Of a DNA stretch of 64,000 nucleotides, positions 9,005 to 18,600 are shown one piece after another. The notes below the pieces were generated by a model. That model searched no databases and was not told where the DNA came from. It saw only the letters and a program-made list of their open reading frames with translations. This stretch comes from Succinimonas sp045124755 (lineage in GTDB: Bacteria; Pseudomonadota; Gammaproteobacteria; Enterobacterales; Succinivibrionaceae). The stretch is from the NCBI RefSeq assembly GCF_045124755.1, contig NZ_JBGVMK010000129.1; one strand, given 5' to 3'. A program made the position numbers and the translations under genes. The first letter of the stretch is position 1; each line of letters opens with the position of its first letter.

Positions 9005-10330
9005 TCACTTCCGATCCAGAGAAAGCCGGTGACAGTTGCCATTGCCCTTTCTCACAAAAAGCAGCATCTTTTCCAAAGGCCGGATGCACACATCCTCTCC
9101 GGCGCAGCCCAGATTATAGGTATCGGGATTGGCCTTCTCGTAATCGCCGGCGGGAACGGCCAGAATCTCAGTGTCCCCGGACTGGAATACCAGATTGTGA
9201 TGCAGGGAGTACCGGGTTTCCAGCTTCTCCCCATTCAGAGAGAGCATGGCAAAGGTAACAGTCTCGTCATAACCATCCTGAGATCCCTCCGGAACGGTCT
9301 TCACCGTCCGTTCCTCAAAGGAAAGAGAGATATCCCCGGCCTGATTCCCGTAGGAGTTTTTAAAGAGATCCGGCTGATCAAAGCCGAAGCCCTCGGTAAA
9401 CAGGCGAATCTCGGCATTAAACGTCTTGTCGAAGGGGCAAAAGTTCAGAGTATGCTTTTCCGCCAGCACGATTTCACCGGGATCGCACCTCTCGGCGCCC
9501 TTCTTTTTGGAAAACACATGAATATACGGCACCGGCCGGCATTGTCCCGGATACTTGCAGTACTCAGCGCCGAATTCTTTCGGGGCCAGAATCAGATATT
9601 CCTTACTGCCGTCATGAAATACCGGAGCGCTGTTGAAGGAGGAGGGATCCCGGACAAGATTGAGCTTCTGGCCTTCAAATATGAAATCGTACCTGCCGCC
9701 GGCGCGAATCTCTCCCGGCGTCATTTCCAGCCGGGAATAGCCGTGATCCCGGAAGTTTTCATAAACGCCCCGGTTAAACATCCAGAAGCTCCGGAGAGCC
9801 AGCATATTGATGAGAGCATCCTGTTCGGCATCGCCGCAGAAATTCAGCTTTGGCACCCTGACTCCGCCGCAGCCCCCGCCGTTCATCTCATAGATCCCCC
9901 GGTTATCGGTAAAGTTTATGGTGACCATCTCCTTATCGGAAACATAGGCCCCCGCGCCCTTAACCTGATAATTGTCGTAGGCCACCTCAAAGGCTTCACC
10001 GGATCTCATGCCGTCCAGATTGGTCTTAAGGTTAGCCAGAAGCTCCTGGCTTCCGATAATTTCAGCCAGAGTAAAGCCCTTAAGAGCTTCCGCATTCTGA
10101 TAAACCTTGAGCTCGTTATTAATGCACAGGGACAGGGGATAGCTCAGGGCAGTGAGAAAAAGATCCCGGTCATTATTATTGACGGCAGTCTTGATAATGC
10201 CGAACACGTCCCGTTCCTCGGGCTCCTGAGAGGCGGCAGCCTCTTCTGCGGCGCACACGGCGGGAAGCAGCGCAGCGGAGAACAGAAGCGCCAGAGAGGC
10301 CGCATGAGGCGCTGATTTCATGTAATTCAT
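9005..10330 (-). CDS. Exported protein of unknown function (441 aa)
   Basis: The start at 10330 (MNYMKSAPHAASLALLFSAA) has GGAAGATAAAA upstream and yields a clear signal peptide, with likely cleavage after AVCAA. An ATG at 10321 is an alternative; the frame open upstream to 10420 is not convincing. The mature protein begins with an acidic linker and a helical section, then a long mixed region with eight or more cysteines (GGGCGGVRVPKLNFCGDAE, EYCKYPGQCRPV, LGCAGEDVC), suggesting a disulfide-stabilised periplasmic protein. I know no matching family. It is the first gene of a two-gene unit with the exported protein downstream. Confidence 0.75.
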   Translation of the reverse strand: MNYMKSAPHAASLALLFSAALLPAVCAAEEAAASQEPEERDVFGIIKTAVNNNDRDLFLTALSYPLSLCINNELKVYQNAEALKGFTLAEIIGSQELLANLKTNLDGMRSGEAFEVAYDNYQVKGAGAYVSDKEMVTINFTDNRGIYEMNGGGCGGVRVPKLNFCGDAEQDALINMLALRSFWMFNRGVYENFRDHGYSRLEMTPGEIRAGGRYDFIFEGQKLNLVRDPSSFNSAPVFHDGSKEYLILAPKEFGAEYCKYPGQCRPVPYIHVFSKKKGAERCDPGEIVLAEKHTLNFCPFDKTFNAEIRLFTEGFGFDQPDLFKNSYGNQAGDISLSFEERTVKTVPEGSQDGYDETVTFAMLSLNGEKLETRYSLHHNLVFQSGDTEILAVPAGDYEKANPDTYNLGCAGEDVCIRPLEKMLLFVRKGNGNCHRLSLDRK

Positions 10331-10659
10331 TTTTATCTTCCATGACAAAAAAATCGGTTTTGCGATGCTCCCCTTGTTCCGGAGAGGCTGCCCTATTCTA
10401 CCCGATATTGCCGCCGGCATTTGTTACCGGACGGGAATTTTTGGCCTGAGCCTGTCATTCTCCGGATCCGGCATTTCCCAAAGGCCCCGGGGTTTGCCCC
10501 TCTGAAAATCAGCGCTGTCTCATAGGGTCTTTTTTCAGCCGGTTTTCCGCGCTGATCTTCGCAAAATCACCCTAAGCCGGGTTTTACCCCCGGATCTCCG
10601 ATGATAATATAACCAGGGGAAGAGGATTAAGACAGCATTAGGATTAAGGGGGAGGTATG
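10331..10659. other. Divergent intergenic region
   Basis: About 330 bp between divergent genes. It presumably holds promoters for both; GATAATATAA near 10602 could contain a -10 for the plus-strand gene. Nothing else is recognised. Confidence 0.4.
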
Positions 10660-11751
10660 ATGAAGTGCACCTTTTGCGGCAAGGATGTTTCTGATGAAGC
10701 AAGAATATGTCCCCATTGCGGCATTTATATCTCCCGGACATTTCGGGAACCAAGCAGGGACATAAGCTCCGGTGACGACCGCATAAGCCCTGAAGGCAGC
10801 GTAAGCCCCGGCGGCAGCCAGGATTACCTGAATCCCCGGGAACAGCGTTCGGAGATTTCTCCCGCTGACGCTGCCCAGAAAGCTCCGGAGGAAGCCTCAG
10901 GCATCTCCGGCCCCGACGCTGAACCGATGCCGGACTCCGGGTTCAAACCTTCCCCTGCCCCCTGGCAGCCCCCGCATGACCTTCCGAAGAAGCCCGAGGC
11001 TTCATCCCGGAAAAATCAGCCGCGCCGGGACATCTGCTCCTCATGCGGCAGCAGCCTGATGCCCGGCGATCGCTTCTGCAACATCTGCGGAACCAAGGTA
11101 CCTGACGAAAATCCGGGATATCCCTGCAATAACATAAATCCTCCCGTTAACGAACCTCAGGAACTCAGAGCCCTGAACCGGAGAATGGATTTAATGTCCT
11201 CTCTGGTGCTTGCCGAATTGTGTCTCGGCCTGGGCGGGATAGCCATTTTTCTAGTGATAATTGCCGTGGCGATAATTGCCGGAATGGAGTATGCCGAATT
11301 ATTGCGCCCCCTGAGCGGGTTAGGCTTTTGTTTGGTGATAATTGCCGGAATGGTACACGCCGCAGTCCTCTTAGAATCCGTGCCGCTGATTCCGGATGTC
11401 GTCAGCTTTTTGGACAGTCAGGGGACGGAATACTGGGACTTGTCAGCTAAAGGACGAATAGCCCGCGTCATAATAAGAACCCTGCTGATTTTCATCGGCG
11501 TTTTTGTGGCAATGTTCTTTTTAACAATGGGCATTGCGGTGGGAAACAGGGGAGGCGCTCCCCTTACGGAATCCGGGAAAGTCGCCCTCTGCATCGTCGG
11601 AGTGATTGATGTTCTCCTGTTAATCGCAGACATCGTCCTGCAGATCCATGCCGCGAGAATTTTCCGCGACATTAAAAGGAAGCTTAAAAATATGGCCGAT
11701 CCCGTCCCTTACTTTGATGGCAAGACTGTTAAAAAGCCGAAAAGAAGATAA
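10660..11751 (+). CDS. Zinc-ribbon membrane protein, paralog 1
   Basis: The N-terminus MKCTFCGKDVSDEARICPHCG is a classical zinc ribbon (CxxC...CxxC); a second one, CSSCGSSLMPGDRFCNICG, lies near residues 127-145. The linker is long, acidic and Pro/Ser-rich. The C-terminal half has several hydrophobic segments, around LGGIAIFLVIIAVAIIAG, GFCLVIIAGMVHAAVL, IRTLLIFIGVFVAMFFL and VALCIVGVIDVLLLIADIV, so it is a multi-pass inner-membrane protein with a cytosolic zinc-ribbon arm. The start is set at the second ATG (10660) because the GGAGG is too close to the first and the paralog aligns there. Function unknown. Confidence 0.75.
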   Translation: MKCTFCGKDVSDEARICPHCGIYISRTFREPSRDISSGDDRISPEGSVSPGGSQDYLNPREQRSEISPADAAQKAPEEASGISGPDAEPMPDSGFKPSPAPWQPPHDLPKKPEASSRKNQPRRDICSSCGSSLMPGDRFCNICGTKVPDENPGYPCNNINPPVNEPQELRALNRRMDLMSSLVLAELCLGLGGIAIFLVIIAVAIIAGMEYAELLRPLSGLGFCLVIIAGMVHAAVLLESVPLIPDVVSFLDSQGTEYWDLSAKGRIARVIIRTLLIFIGVFVAMFFLTMGIAVGNRGGAPLTESGKVALCIVGVIDVLLLIADIVLQIHAARIFRDIKRKLKNMADPVPYFDGKTVKKPKRR

Positions 11752-11771
11752 TAATCAAGGAGGTACATCTG

Positions 11772-12842
11772 ATGAAGTGCTCCTTTTGCGGCAATGAGGT
11801 TCCTGATAATGCGAGAACATGTCCCCGCTGCGGCATTTACCTCTCCCGGACATTCCGGAACCAAAACCGGGATCCTGATTCCGGAGAAGACCGCAGAAAC
11901 TCTGACAGCAATGCAGATTACCGGAATCCCCGGAACCGGAGAGAGCCGTCCCCGGGCCGGGATTCCTGGGAACAGCGCCCGGAGTTTTCTTCTGATGACG
12001 CCGAACCGGACGCCGAAACAGCGCCGGACTCCCGGTTCGGACCTTCCCCGGATCCCAGGCAACCCCCGCCGCATGACTTTTCAGAAGAGCCCGAAGACTC
12101 AGACCGCAGGCAGCCGCCCCCGCGCCGGAACTTCTGCTCCTTATGCGGCAACAGCCTGATGCCCGGCGATCGCTTCTGCAGCATCTGCGGAGCTCCGGCT
12201 TCCGGCGGAAATCCGGGCAATTACGGCAGAGATCCTTATGGGAACAGACGCCCCGGCAATTCAGGAAATTCCGGAGGTTCCCCTGCCGGAGATCCTTACC
12301 GGAACAGACGCCCGGGAAATTCCGGCAATTCCGGAAATCACCCCGGAAGACGCCCCGTTAACGATCGTCAGAGACTCCGCGCCCTGAACCAGAGAATGGA
12401 GTCCATGTCCCGTATGGTGCTTACCGCATTTTTTCTCGCCCTGGGCGGGATCCTGCTGCCTTTTTTGGGGACAATTGCAACAGTATTGCACATCGTAATC
12501 GTCTTTAAATCCCTGCCGCTGGTTTGGGAGGTCGTAAGCTTTCTGGACAGTCAGGGGGCGGAATACCAGGACTGGTTAGCCAAGGGACGGGGTGCCCGCG
12601 CCATGATAATAGCCCTTTTGATCCTGCTGATCGCCATTGCGGCGGTGTTTGCTGTTCTGATGTTTATGGCGGTAACTCATGTTAACGTTCACGGCAGCGA
12701 TCCCGAATCCCTGGAACCTCCCCTCATCATCGTCTCTTTGATTGCGGGGTTCCTGTTTATTACCGATATCGCCCTCCAGATCTTCGCCATGATAAGGTTC
12801 TATGACATTAAAAGGATGCTTAAGAATCTGGCCGAGGATTAG
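11772..12842 (+). CDS. Zinc-ribbon membrane protein, paralog 2
   Basis: This is a tandem duplicate of the preceding gene, 20 bp downstream with ribosome-binding site AAGGAGG. It keeps the first zinc ribbon (MKCSFCGNEVPDNARTCPRC), the second (CSLCGNSLMPGDRFCSICG), the LRALNQRMESMSRMVL segment before the first membrane span, the VVSFLDSQGAEYQDW motif and the C-terminal IKRMLKNLAED. It differs by an expanded Asn/Gly/Arg-rich linker built from a 60-bp repeat (12229-12348). Conservation at both ends and divergence in the linker suggest an old duplication. Function unknown; an envelope or stress role is only a guess. Confidence 0.75.
   Translation: MKCSFCGNEVPDNARTCPRCGIYLSRTFRNQNRDPDSGEDRRNSDSNADYRNPRNRREPSPGRDSWEQRPEFSSDDAEPDAETAPDSRFGPSPDPRQPPPHDFSEEPEDSDRRQPPPRRNFCSLCGNSLMPGDRFCSICGAPASGGNPGNYGRDPYGNRRPGNSGNSGGSPAGDPYRNRRPGNSGNSGNHPGRRPVNDRQRLRALNQRMESMSRMVLTAFFLALGGILLPFLGTIATVLHIVIVFKSLPLVWEVVSFLDSQGAEYQDWLAKGRGARAMIIALLILLIAIAAVFAVLMFMAVTHVNVHGSDPESLEPPLIIVSLIAGFLFITDIALQIFAMIRFYDIKRMLKNLAED
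12229..12348 (+). repeat. 60-bp tandem repeat, two copies, inside paralog 2
   Basis: GATCCTTATGGGAACAGACG at 12231 recurs as GATCCTTACCGGAACAGACG at 12291 with similar flanks. It encodes two copies of a Gly/Asn/Arg-rich linker (DPYxNRRPGNSGNSG). Confidence 0.7.
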
Positions 12843-12867
12843 CGCCGTTACCCGAATCCCAGATACG

Positions 12868-12901
12868 AAAAAGGCCGGAGTCCTGAGACTTCAGCCTTTT
12901 C
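12868..12901. terminator. Bidirectional terminator between the zinc-ribbon genes and ilvH
   Basis: AAGGC-GGAGTC / GACTTC-GCCTT hairpin with a CTGA loop, flanked by A residues on the left and T residues on the right, between convergent genes. Confidence 0.65.
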
Positions 12902-12994
12902 TGATCACATTAGCAATAGCCGGATTTCAGGAGCGTTGGGAAGTCATGGCGTCATGCTATGCTGCCCCGCGCACTGCCTGCCCCCGGCCGGCTG

Positions 12995-13492
12995 TTACAG
13001 CCTGAGAGATCTCTCTCCCCGGGAGATGCCGCAGACCCCGGATCTGACCACCTCAACGATCTCGGTAACCTTGGTTACGGTCTCCAGGAAGGTGTCCAGC
13101 TCCTCGCTGGAGCCGATGATCTCCACTGTGTAAATGGTGGGAGTAAGATCCACAATCTGCCCGTGGAAAATATCCGAAATGGTCTTAACCTCATCACGGA
13201 TATCCCGGGTAACCGCCTGAATCTTCACCAGCATGATTTCGCGCTCCACATGGTTGGAATCACAGAGATCGGTAACCTTGAGCACATTAATCAGCTTATG
13301 AAGCTGCTTGGTGATCTGTTCAACCTCTCCGTCATCGCAAAAGGTGGTGATAGTCATTCTGGAAAGAGTCGCATCCTCAGTGGGCGCTACCGTAAGAGAC
13401 TCAATGTTGAATCCTCTCTGAGAAAACAGCCCCACTACCCGGCTGAGAGCCCCGGTTTCATTTTCCAGGAGCACTGAAATTAAATGACGCAT
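12995..13492 (-). CDS. ilvH: Acetolactate synthase small (regulatory) subunit
   Basis: IlvH is the regulatory subunit of acetohydroxyacid synthase, giving valine feedback and full activity to the catalytic subunit. The N-terminal ACT domain is evident (RHLISVLLENETGALSRVVGLFSQRGFNIESL), followed by LHKLINVLKVTDL and the C-terminal domain (VEREIMLVKI...). At 165 residues it has the usual length. Its ATG overlaps the ilvI stop (TAATG), so translation is coupled. It is closer to IlvH than to the short IlvN or IlvM types. Confidence 0.96.
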   Translation of the reverse strand: MRHLISVLLENETGALSRVVGLFSQRGFNIESLTVAPTEDATLSRMTITTFCDDGEVEQITKQLHKLINVLKVTDLCDSNHVEREIMLVKIQAVTRDIRDEVKTISDIFHGQIVDLTPTIYTVEIIGSSEELDTFLETVTKVTEIVEVVRSGVCGISRGERSLRL

Positions 13493-15231
13493 TACACACG
13501 CTCCTCTTCATCTCTGTTGATACGCATATCGCCCATGCTGCCTCCGCCGATCTGCATCGGATAGACACGGGAGTCCGGATCCACCTGAACATCGATAACC
13601 ACGGTCTTGTCCTTGATATCCAGGGCCTTCTTCAGGGCCGCATTCAGCTCGTCAGGATTGCCTGCTCTGATGCCCACCTGACCGTAGCACTCCGCCAGCT
13701 TCACAAAGTCCGGAGCGGCATCCATGAAGGTTTCAGTCTGCCGGCCGTTGTAGAACATCATCTGCCACTGCTTAACCATACCCAGGGAAACATTGTTGAG
13801 AATCACAATCTTTACCGCAATACCGTACTGGAGACAGGTGGCCAGCTCCTGGAGGTTCATCTGGAAGGAGCCGTCGCCGGTGATGCAGATAACCTCGGAT
13901 TCCGGACTGGCGATCTTGGCGCCCACGGCTGCAGGGAAGCCGTAGCCCATGGTGCCCAGTCCGCCGGAGGACAGGAACTTCCGGGGGGTGTCAAACTTGT
14001 AGTAAAGGGCCGTAAACATCTGATGCTGCCCCACGTCGGTAACCACAATGGCCTTGCCGTCGGTGATCCGGTAGATATCCTCCACCACTCTGCCCGGATG
14101 GAGCAGTCCCGGAGTGCCGTCTCCCGCGCAGGTGACCGGATGCCGGGTCTTCATGGCTTCGATCTCGGTCCACCAGGGATCCAGACGGGCATTGTCCATG
14201 GAGAGGTTCATTTCCTTAATGACATCGTTCATCTGATCCAGCACCGTGCCGATATCGGCCACAATGGGAATGTCCACCTTAATGCGCTTGGCAATGGAGG
14301 AGGGATCGATGTCCACGTGAACGATGCGGGCCTTGGGACAGTACTTGTCAACATTGTTGGTGGATCTGTCCGAGAAGCGCGCTCCCAGAGCAATAATGAG
14401 ATCGCTCTCGTGCATGGCGGTATTGGCAGCGTAGGTGCCATGCATGCCCACCATGCCCAGGAACTGGGGATCAGTGCCCGGATACGCGCCCAGTCCCATC
14501 AGAGTGGAGGTTACCGGAATATGGTATCTCCGGGCGAATTCGGTGACCTTGGCGCAGGCTCCCTCGGAGGCAATAACACCGCCGCCGATGTGAATAACCG
14601 GCTTTTTGGCCTCGGCCAGCAGGCTGAGGGATCTCCGGATCTGCCCCTTGTGTCCGAATCTGGTGGGATTATAGGAGCGCATGGTGATTTCGCTTAAAGG
14701 CTTGGGCTCGTACGGGAACTTGTTTTTCGGGTTCTGGCAGTCCTTGGGAATATCAACCACTACCGGCCCCGGACGGCCGGTGGAGGCAATATGGAAAGCC
14801 TTTCTGATAAACACCGGAATATCCTCGGCCTTCTTGCAGATATAGCTGTGCTTGACGATAGGCCGGGAAATTCCCACCATGTCCACCTCCTGGAAGGCGT
14901 CCTGCCCGATAAGGAAGGTGGCTACCTGGCCGGTGATAATAACCATGGGCACCGAATCCATATAGGCCGTGGCGATGCCGGTAATGGTATTGGTGGCTCC
15001 CGGTCCCGAGGTAACGAGACAGCAGCCTACCCTGCCGGTGGTACGGGCATAGCCGTCGGCGGCATGGGCCGCTGACTGCTCGTGTCTTACCAGAACATGA
15101 TGAATCTTCTTTGAATCTTTTAAGGCGTCATAAATGTCGAGAACGGCTCCGCCGGGATAGCCAAAAAGCCTGTCAACCCCCAGATCCTCCAGGGTGCGCA
15201 CAACCATCTCTGCACCTGATAACATTTCCAT
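13492..15231 (-). CDS. ilvI: Acetolactate synthase large (catalytic) subunit, isozyme III type
   Basis: This thiamine-diphosphate enzyme condenses two pyruvates, or pyruvate with 2-oxobutyrate, in branched-chain amino-acid synthesis. Visible motifs are EMLSGAEMVVRTLEDLGVD and FGYPGGAVLDIYDAL at the N-terminus, the RHEQSAAHAADG glutamate, GPGATNTITGIATAYMDS, and the ThDP motif GDGSFQMNLQELAT with NNVSLGMVKQWQ. The start at 15231 has GGAGG eight bases upstream and reproduces the E. coli IlvI N-terminus; the frame open to 15366 is leader. The product has 579 residues and the gene is followed by overlapping ilvH. Confidence 0.96.
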   Translation of the reverse strand: MEMLSGAEMVVRTLEDLGVDRLFGYPGGAVLDIYDALKDSKKIHHVLVRHEQSAAHAADGYARTTGRVGCCLVTSGPGATNTITGIATAYMDSVPMVIITGQVATFLIGQDAFQEVDMVGISRPIVKHSYICKKAEDIPVFIRKAFHIASTGRPGPVVVDIPKDCQNPKNKFPYEPKPLSEITMRSYNPTRFGHKGQIRRSLSLLAEAKKPVIHIGGGVIASEGACAKVTEFARRYHIPVTSTLMGLGAYPGTDPQFLGMVGMHGTYAANTAMHESDLIIALGARFSDRSTNNVDKYCPKARIVHVDIDPSSIAKRIKVDIPIVADIGTVLDQMNDVIKEMNLSMDNARLDPWWTEIEAMKTRHPVTCAGDGTPGLLHPGRVVEDIYRITDGKAIVVTDVGQHQMFTALYYKFDTPRKFLSSGGLGTMGYGFPAAVGAKIASPESEVICITGDGSFQMNLQELATCLQYGIAVKIVILNNVSLGMVKQWQMMFYNGRQTETFMDAAPDFVKLAECYGQVGIRAGNPDELNAALKKALDIKDKTVVIDVQVDPDSRVYPMQIGGGSMGDMRINRDEEERV

Positions 15232-15474
15232 AAGGAAAGCCTCCGCTGGCTTCTGAAAAATACAAACAAGTAAAGGAGCCTGCCGAAAAGCGGGTTCGTC
15301 CGGTAAGATCTCCCCCGCTTTTCCGGGATATCGAATAAATCCCCAGCAGACTCCCGGAAAAAGCATGCCCGCAAAAAGCGCCTTTCATAAGTCAAATCGA
15401 ACTTAAGAAATCCGCCTTTCTGCCTCCGTGTGTTAGAGACAGGCCGCTCTTCCAGGCTTCACGAAAAGCCATGA
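15232..15474 (-). promoter_or_regulatory. Untranslated leader of ilvIH with a hairpin
   Basis: About 240 nt lie between the candidate promoter and the ilvI ATG. A 12-bp stem (CCGAAAAGCGGG with its complement, one bulged base) spans 15283-15326. It is not followed by a clear T run, and no leader peptide rich in Leu/Val/Ile is present, so attenuation is not demonstrated. Confidence 0.35.
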
Positions 15475-15479
15475 CCGGG

Positions 15480-15488
15480 ATTATAGCA
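15480..15488 (-). promoter_or_regulatory. Extended -10 promoter candidate for ilvIH
   Basis: TGCTATAAT on the minus strand is a full extended -10 element. The -35 region is weak, as usual for this type. Confidence 0.5.
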
Positions 15489-15579
15489 CCAAAGAAGGGT
15501 AACGAAAGAATCACAGAGCAAAAACGCGACAGAACCGGCATCTCCGGCCCGAAATCCCTGAAAACATCTCTGCCGCAAA

Positions 15580-15613
15580 ATAGGAAGCCCGTCCGAAAAA
15601 CCTCCGAACGGGC
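15580..15613 (-). terminator. Probable terminator of ydiJ
   Basis: GCCCGT/ACGGGC stem with additional pairing inside, followed on the minus strand by TTCCTATTTT. The T run is interrupted, so confidence is moderate. The stretch from 15489 to 15684 holds nothing else. Confidence 0.5.
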
Positions 15614-15684
15614 CGAAGCAAAACCATCTCGCTTTGCCTTCTCTCTACGCTTTAGTCTCTTTGCTTTAGCTTTTTGCCGCCCCG

Positions 15685-18600
15685 CTACAGGATCTCGTTC
15701 AAAACCTGCAGGGGATGCCGTACCGCGGCATGCTCCATCCTCTTAACCTGCTCCCGGCAGGAAAAGCCGGTAACGAGACAGCGGTTCACAGGATACTTCT
15801 GGAAGACCGGGGCCCAGTTCTGCCGGTAAATGGCCTGAGATCTGGCCTCGTTGGCCGCGGTATGTCCGTAAAGGCCGGCCATGCCGCAGCAGCCCACCGG
15901 CACCGGGATAAGCTTCAGGGAAACCTGCCGGAAGATCTTCACCCAGTCGTCATGCGTCCCCGGCTTCAGGGATTTCTGGGTGCAGTGAGCCAGAAGATAG
16001 TACGGGTTTTCATCCTTGACCCGGGGCGTCAGAAGACTGAGATTGTCAAGGAGCCATTCCTGGGTAAGCCGGATCACAAAATCCCCCCGGGCCGCGCCCA
16101 GAGTCTTCCGGTATTCATCCCGGTAGCAGAGCACAATGGCGGGATCCACCCCCACCATGGGAATGCCCAGGCGGAACACCCGGTTGTAGAAATCGGAGGT
16201 TTTGGCTGCAGTCACGGCAAACTCCCGGAGATAGCCCCGGATATGGAGGGCCTTGCCGTTGGGCTTTAAGGGGAGCAGCACCGGAATCTTCCCGGTCTTG
16301 GCTACCAGAGACACCAGATCATGAACCACCGGGGCATCATAAACCGTGGTGAAGGTATCCTGAACAATAAGAACCCGTTTGGCCCGTTCCGCGGGAGAGA
16401 GCTTTTCCAGAGCATTAAGATCAAAACGCTCCATGGTCTGTCCCCGGAGAAGATCCTTAAGAACCGGACTGCTTAACACCGGTACATCCACAAAGCCCAG
16501 AATCTTCTTCACCATGAATTTCGCCGGAGAAAGGGAATTCACCTTGTTAAACAGGGCCGGAAGCCGGGCCATCAGGGGAGCGCTCTCCTCAAAATGCTTC
16601 ACCAGAAGATCCCCCGCCGGCCTGAGATAACGGGAATAATAGAGATTGAAGAAACGGGCCCGGAAATCCGGCACGTCCACCTTAATGGGACACTGGGAGG
16701 CGCAGGCCTTGCAGGCCAGACAGACGTTCATGGCCTCCAGCACCTCATCGCTGAAGTCATAGCCCCTTTTGGTTACGGTATGCCAGGTTTTGCGGGCCAG
16801 ATCCCCCAGAGTAACCCCCCGGGCTTCCGTAAGCTTTTCCTCCAGAAGAGGATTGGCCCCCGCCTCCTCCAGCTCCCGGAGCCACTCTCTCATAAGACCG
16901 GCCCGGCCCTTGGGAGACTGGATGCGATCTCCCATGAACTTGTAGGTGGGGCACATGGGAGACGTGGTATCGTAGGAGAAGCAGGCGCCGTTGCCGTTGC
17001 AGCTCACCACCCGGTTGTAGCTTTGCCTTACTCCTGAAGGAATCTGGCGGTCGTAAAATCCTCTCTTCACGGCATCCACGGAAACCAGGCTGGCGGAATC
17101 ATTGCCGTAAGGAGCGCAGATCTTCCCCGGGTTTATGCGGTTATCGGGATCAAAAACCCCCTTGACCCGGCGGAGCTCATCAAAAAGTCCCCCGTAATAT
17201 TTCGGGCCGTACTCGCTGCGATAGCCCCGGCCGTGCTCGCCCCACATAATGCCGCCGTATTTGGCGGTAAGCTCCGCCACCTTGTCGGAAATGGTTCTGA
17301 GCATCACCTCCTGTTCCGGATCGCAGAGATCCAGCGCCGGACGCACATGAAGCACTCCGGAATCCACATGACCGAACATGCCGTAGCGGAGATGGTGGCT
17401 GTCCAGAAGCTCCCGGAATTCCTTTATAAAATCCGCGAGATGCTCCGGCGGCACCACCGTGTCCTCCACAAAGGCCACGGGCTTCTCTGCGCCGTCAGCA
17501 TTGCCCAGAAGCCCCACGGCCTTCTTTCTCATGGCATAAACCGCCTGAATATCCTTGAGCTCGGTACAGGTCTGATAGCCGATGATGCCCCGGGAATTGC
17601 CCTCCCGGAGCTCTTCGTTCAGGGTATTTATGAGCAGATCCATGCGCACCTTTTCCAAAGCGGCATCGGTGCCGGCAAATTCCACAATGTTGATGCCGTC
17701 CATGGTTTTGCCGGGGACTTCGGTAAGCAGATCCTTAACTTGGTACCAGACAATGTCCTTTTTCGCCATGGCGAACACGCAGGAATCAATGGTCTCCACC
17801 GAAAGCACTCCGGCATTCACCAGCTCCGGAGCATGACGGAGAGCGGAATCAAAGCTGTCATACTTAATGTTGACGAGAGCCCGGAAGGAGGGAACCGGAG
17901 TGAGATCCAGCGTGGCTCCGGTGATAAAGCCCAAAGTGCCCTCGGCGCCGCAGATAATGCGGGAAATATCCAGAACTCCGGTTTCGGGATCCCAGACATG
18001 CTTAAGATCATATCCCGTCAGAAAGCGGGTGAGATCCGGAAAGGCCTTTACAATTTCATCCCGCTTTCCGGCGGCGATTTCATAAACCGTACGGTAGATC
18101 TGCCCCTCCATGGTGGCGAGATCCATTTTGGCTTTAAGCTCATCTCCGGACACGGGGCCGAAGGTCACCAGACTGCCGTCCATCAGCACCACATCCGTGT
18201 CCAGAATATGCTGCGAGGTTTTGCCGTATTTCAGGGAGCCCTGTCCCGAGGCGTCATTGGAGATCATGCCCCCCAGGGTGGCCCGGTTGGAGGTGGAAAG
18301 ATTGGGGGAGAAAAAGAGTCCGTACTGCTTTATCTGCTCATTAAGCCAGTCCTTGATCACCCCGGCCTCGGCATGCACCGTTCTCTTTTCAGGATCCACG
18401 GCGCCGAGGCTCTTTAAATGACGGGAGACATCGATGATCACCCCGGAGGTTAAAGAGCCCCCGTTGGTGCCGGTGCCGCCGCCCCGGGGCGCAAACCGGA
18501 TGCCGCGAAACTCCTTTCTGGCTGCAAGCCGGAGCGCCGCCTGAATATCACCGGGAGTTTTCGGAAAAAGGATTCCCGCAGGCAGGAGCTGGTACACGCT

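Noticed and set aside
15392..15472. 26-codon frame in the ilvIH leader as an attenuation leader peptide
   Set aside because: It starts with ATG but is not enriched in Leu, Val or Ile, and no terminator with a T run follows.
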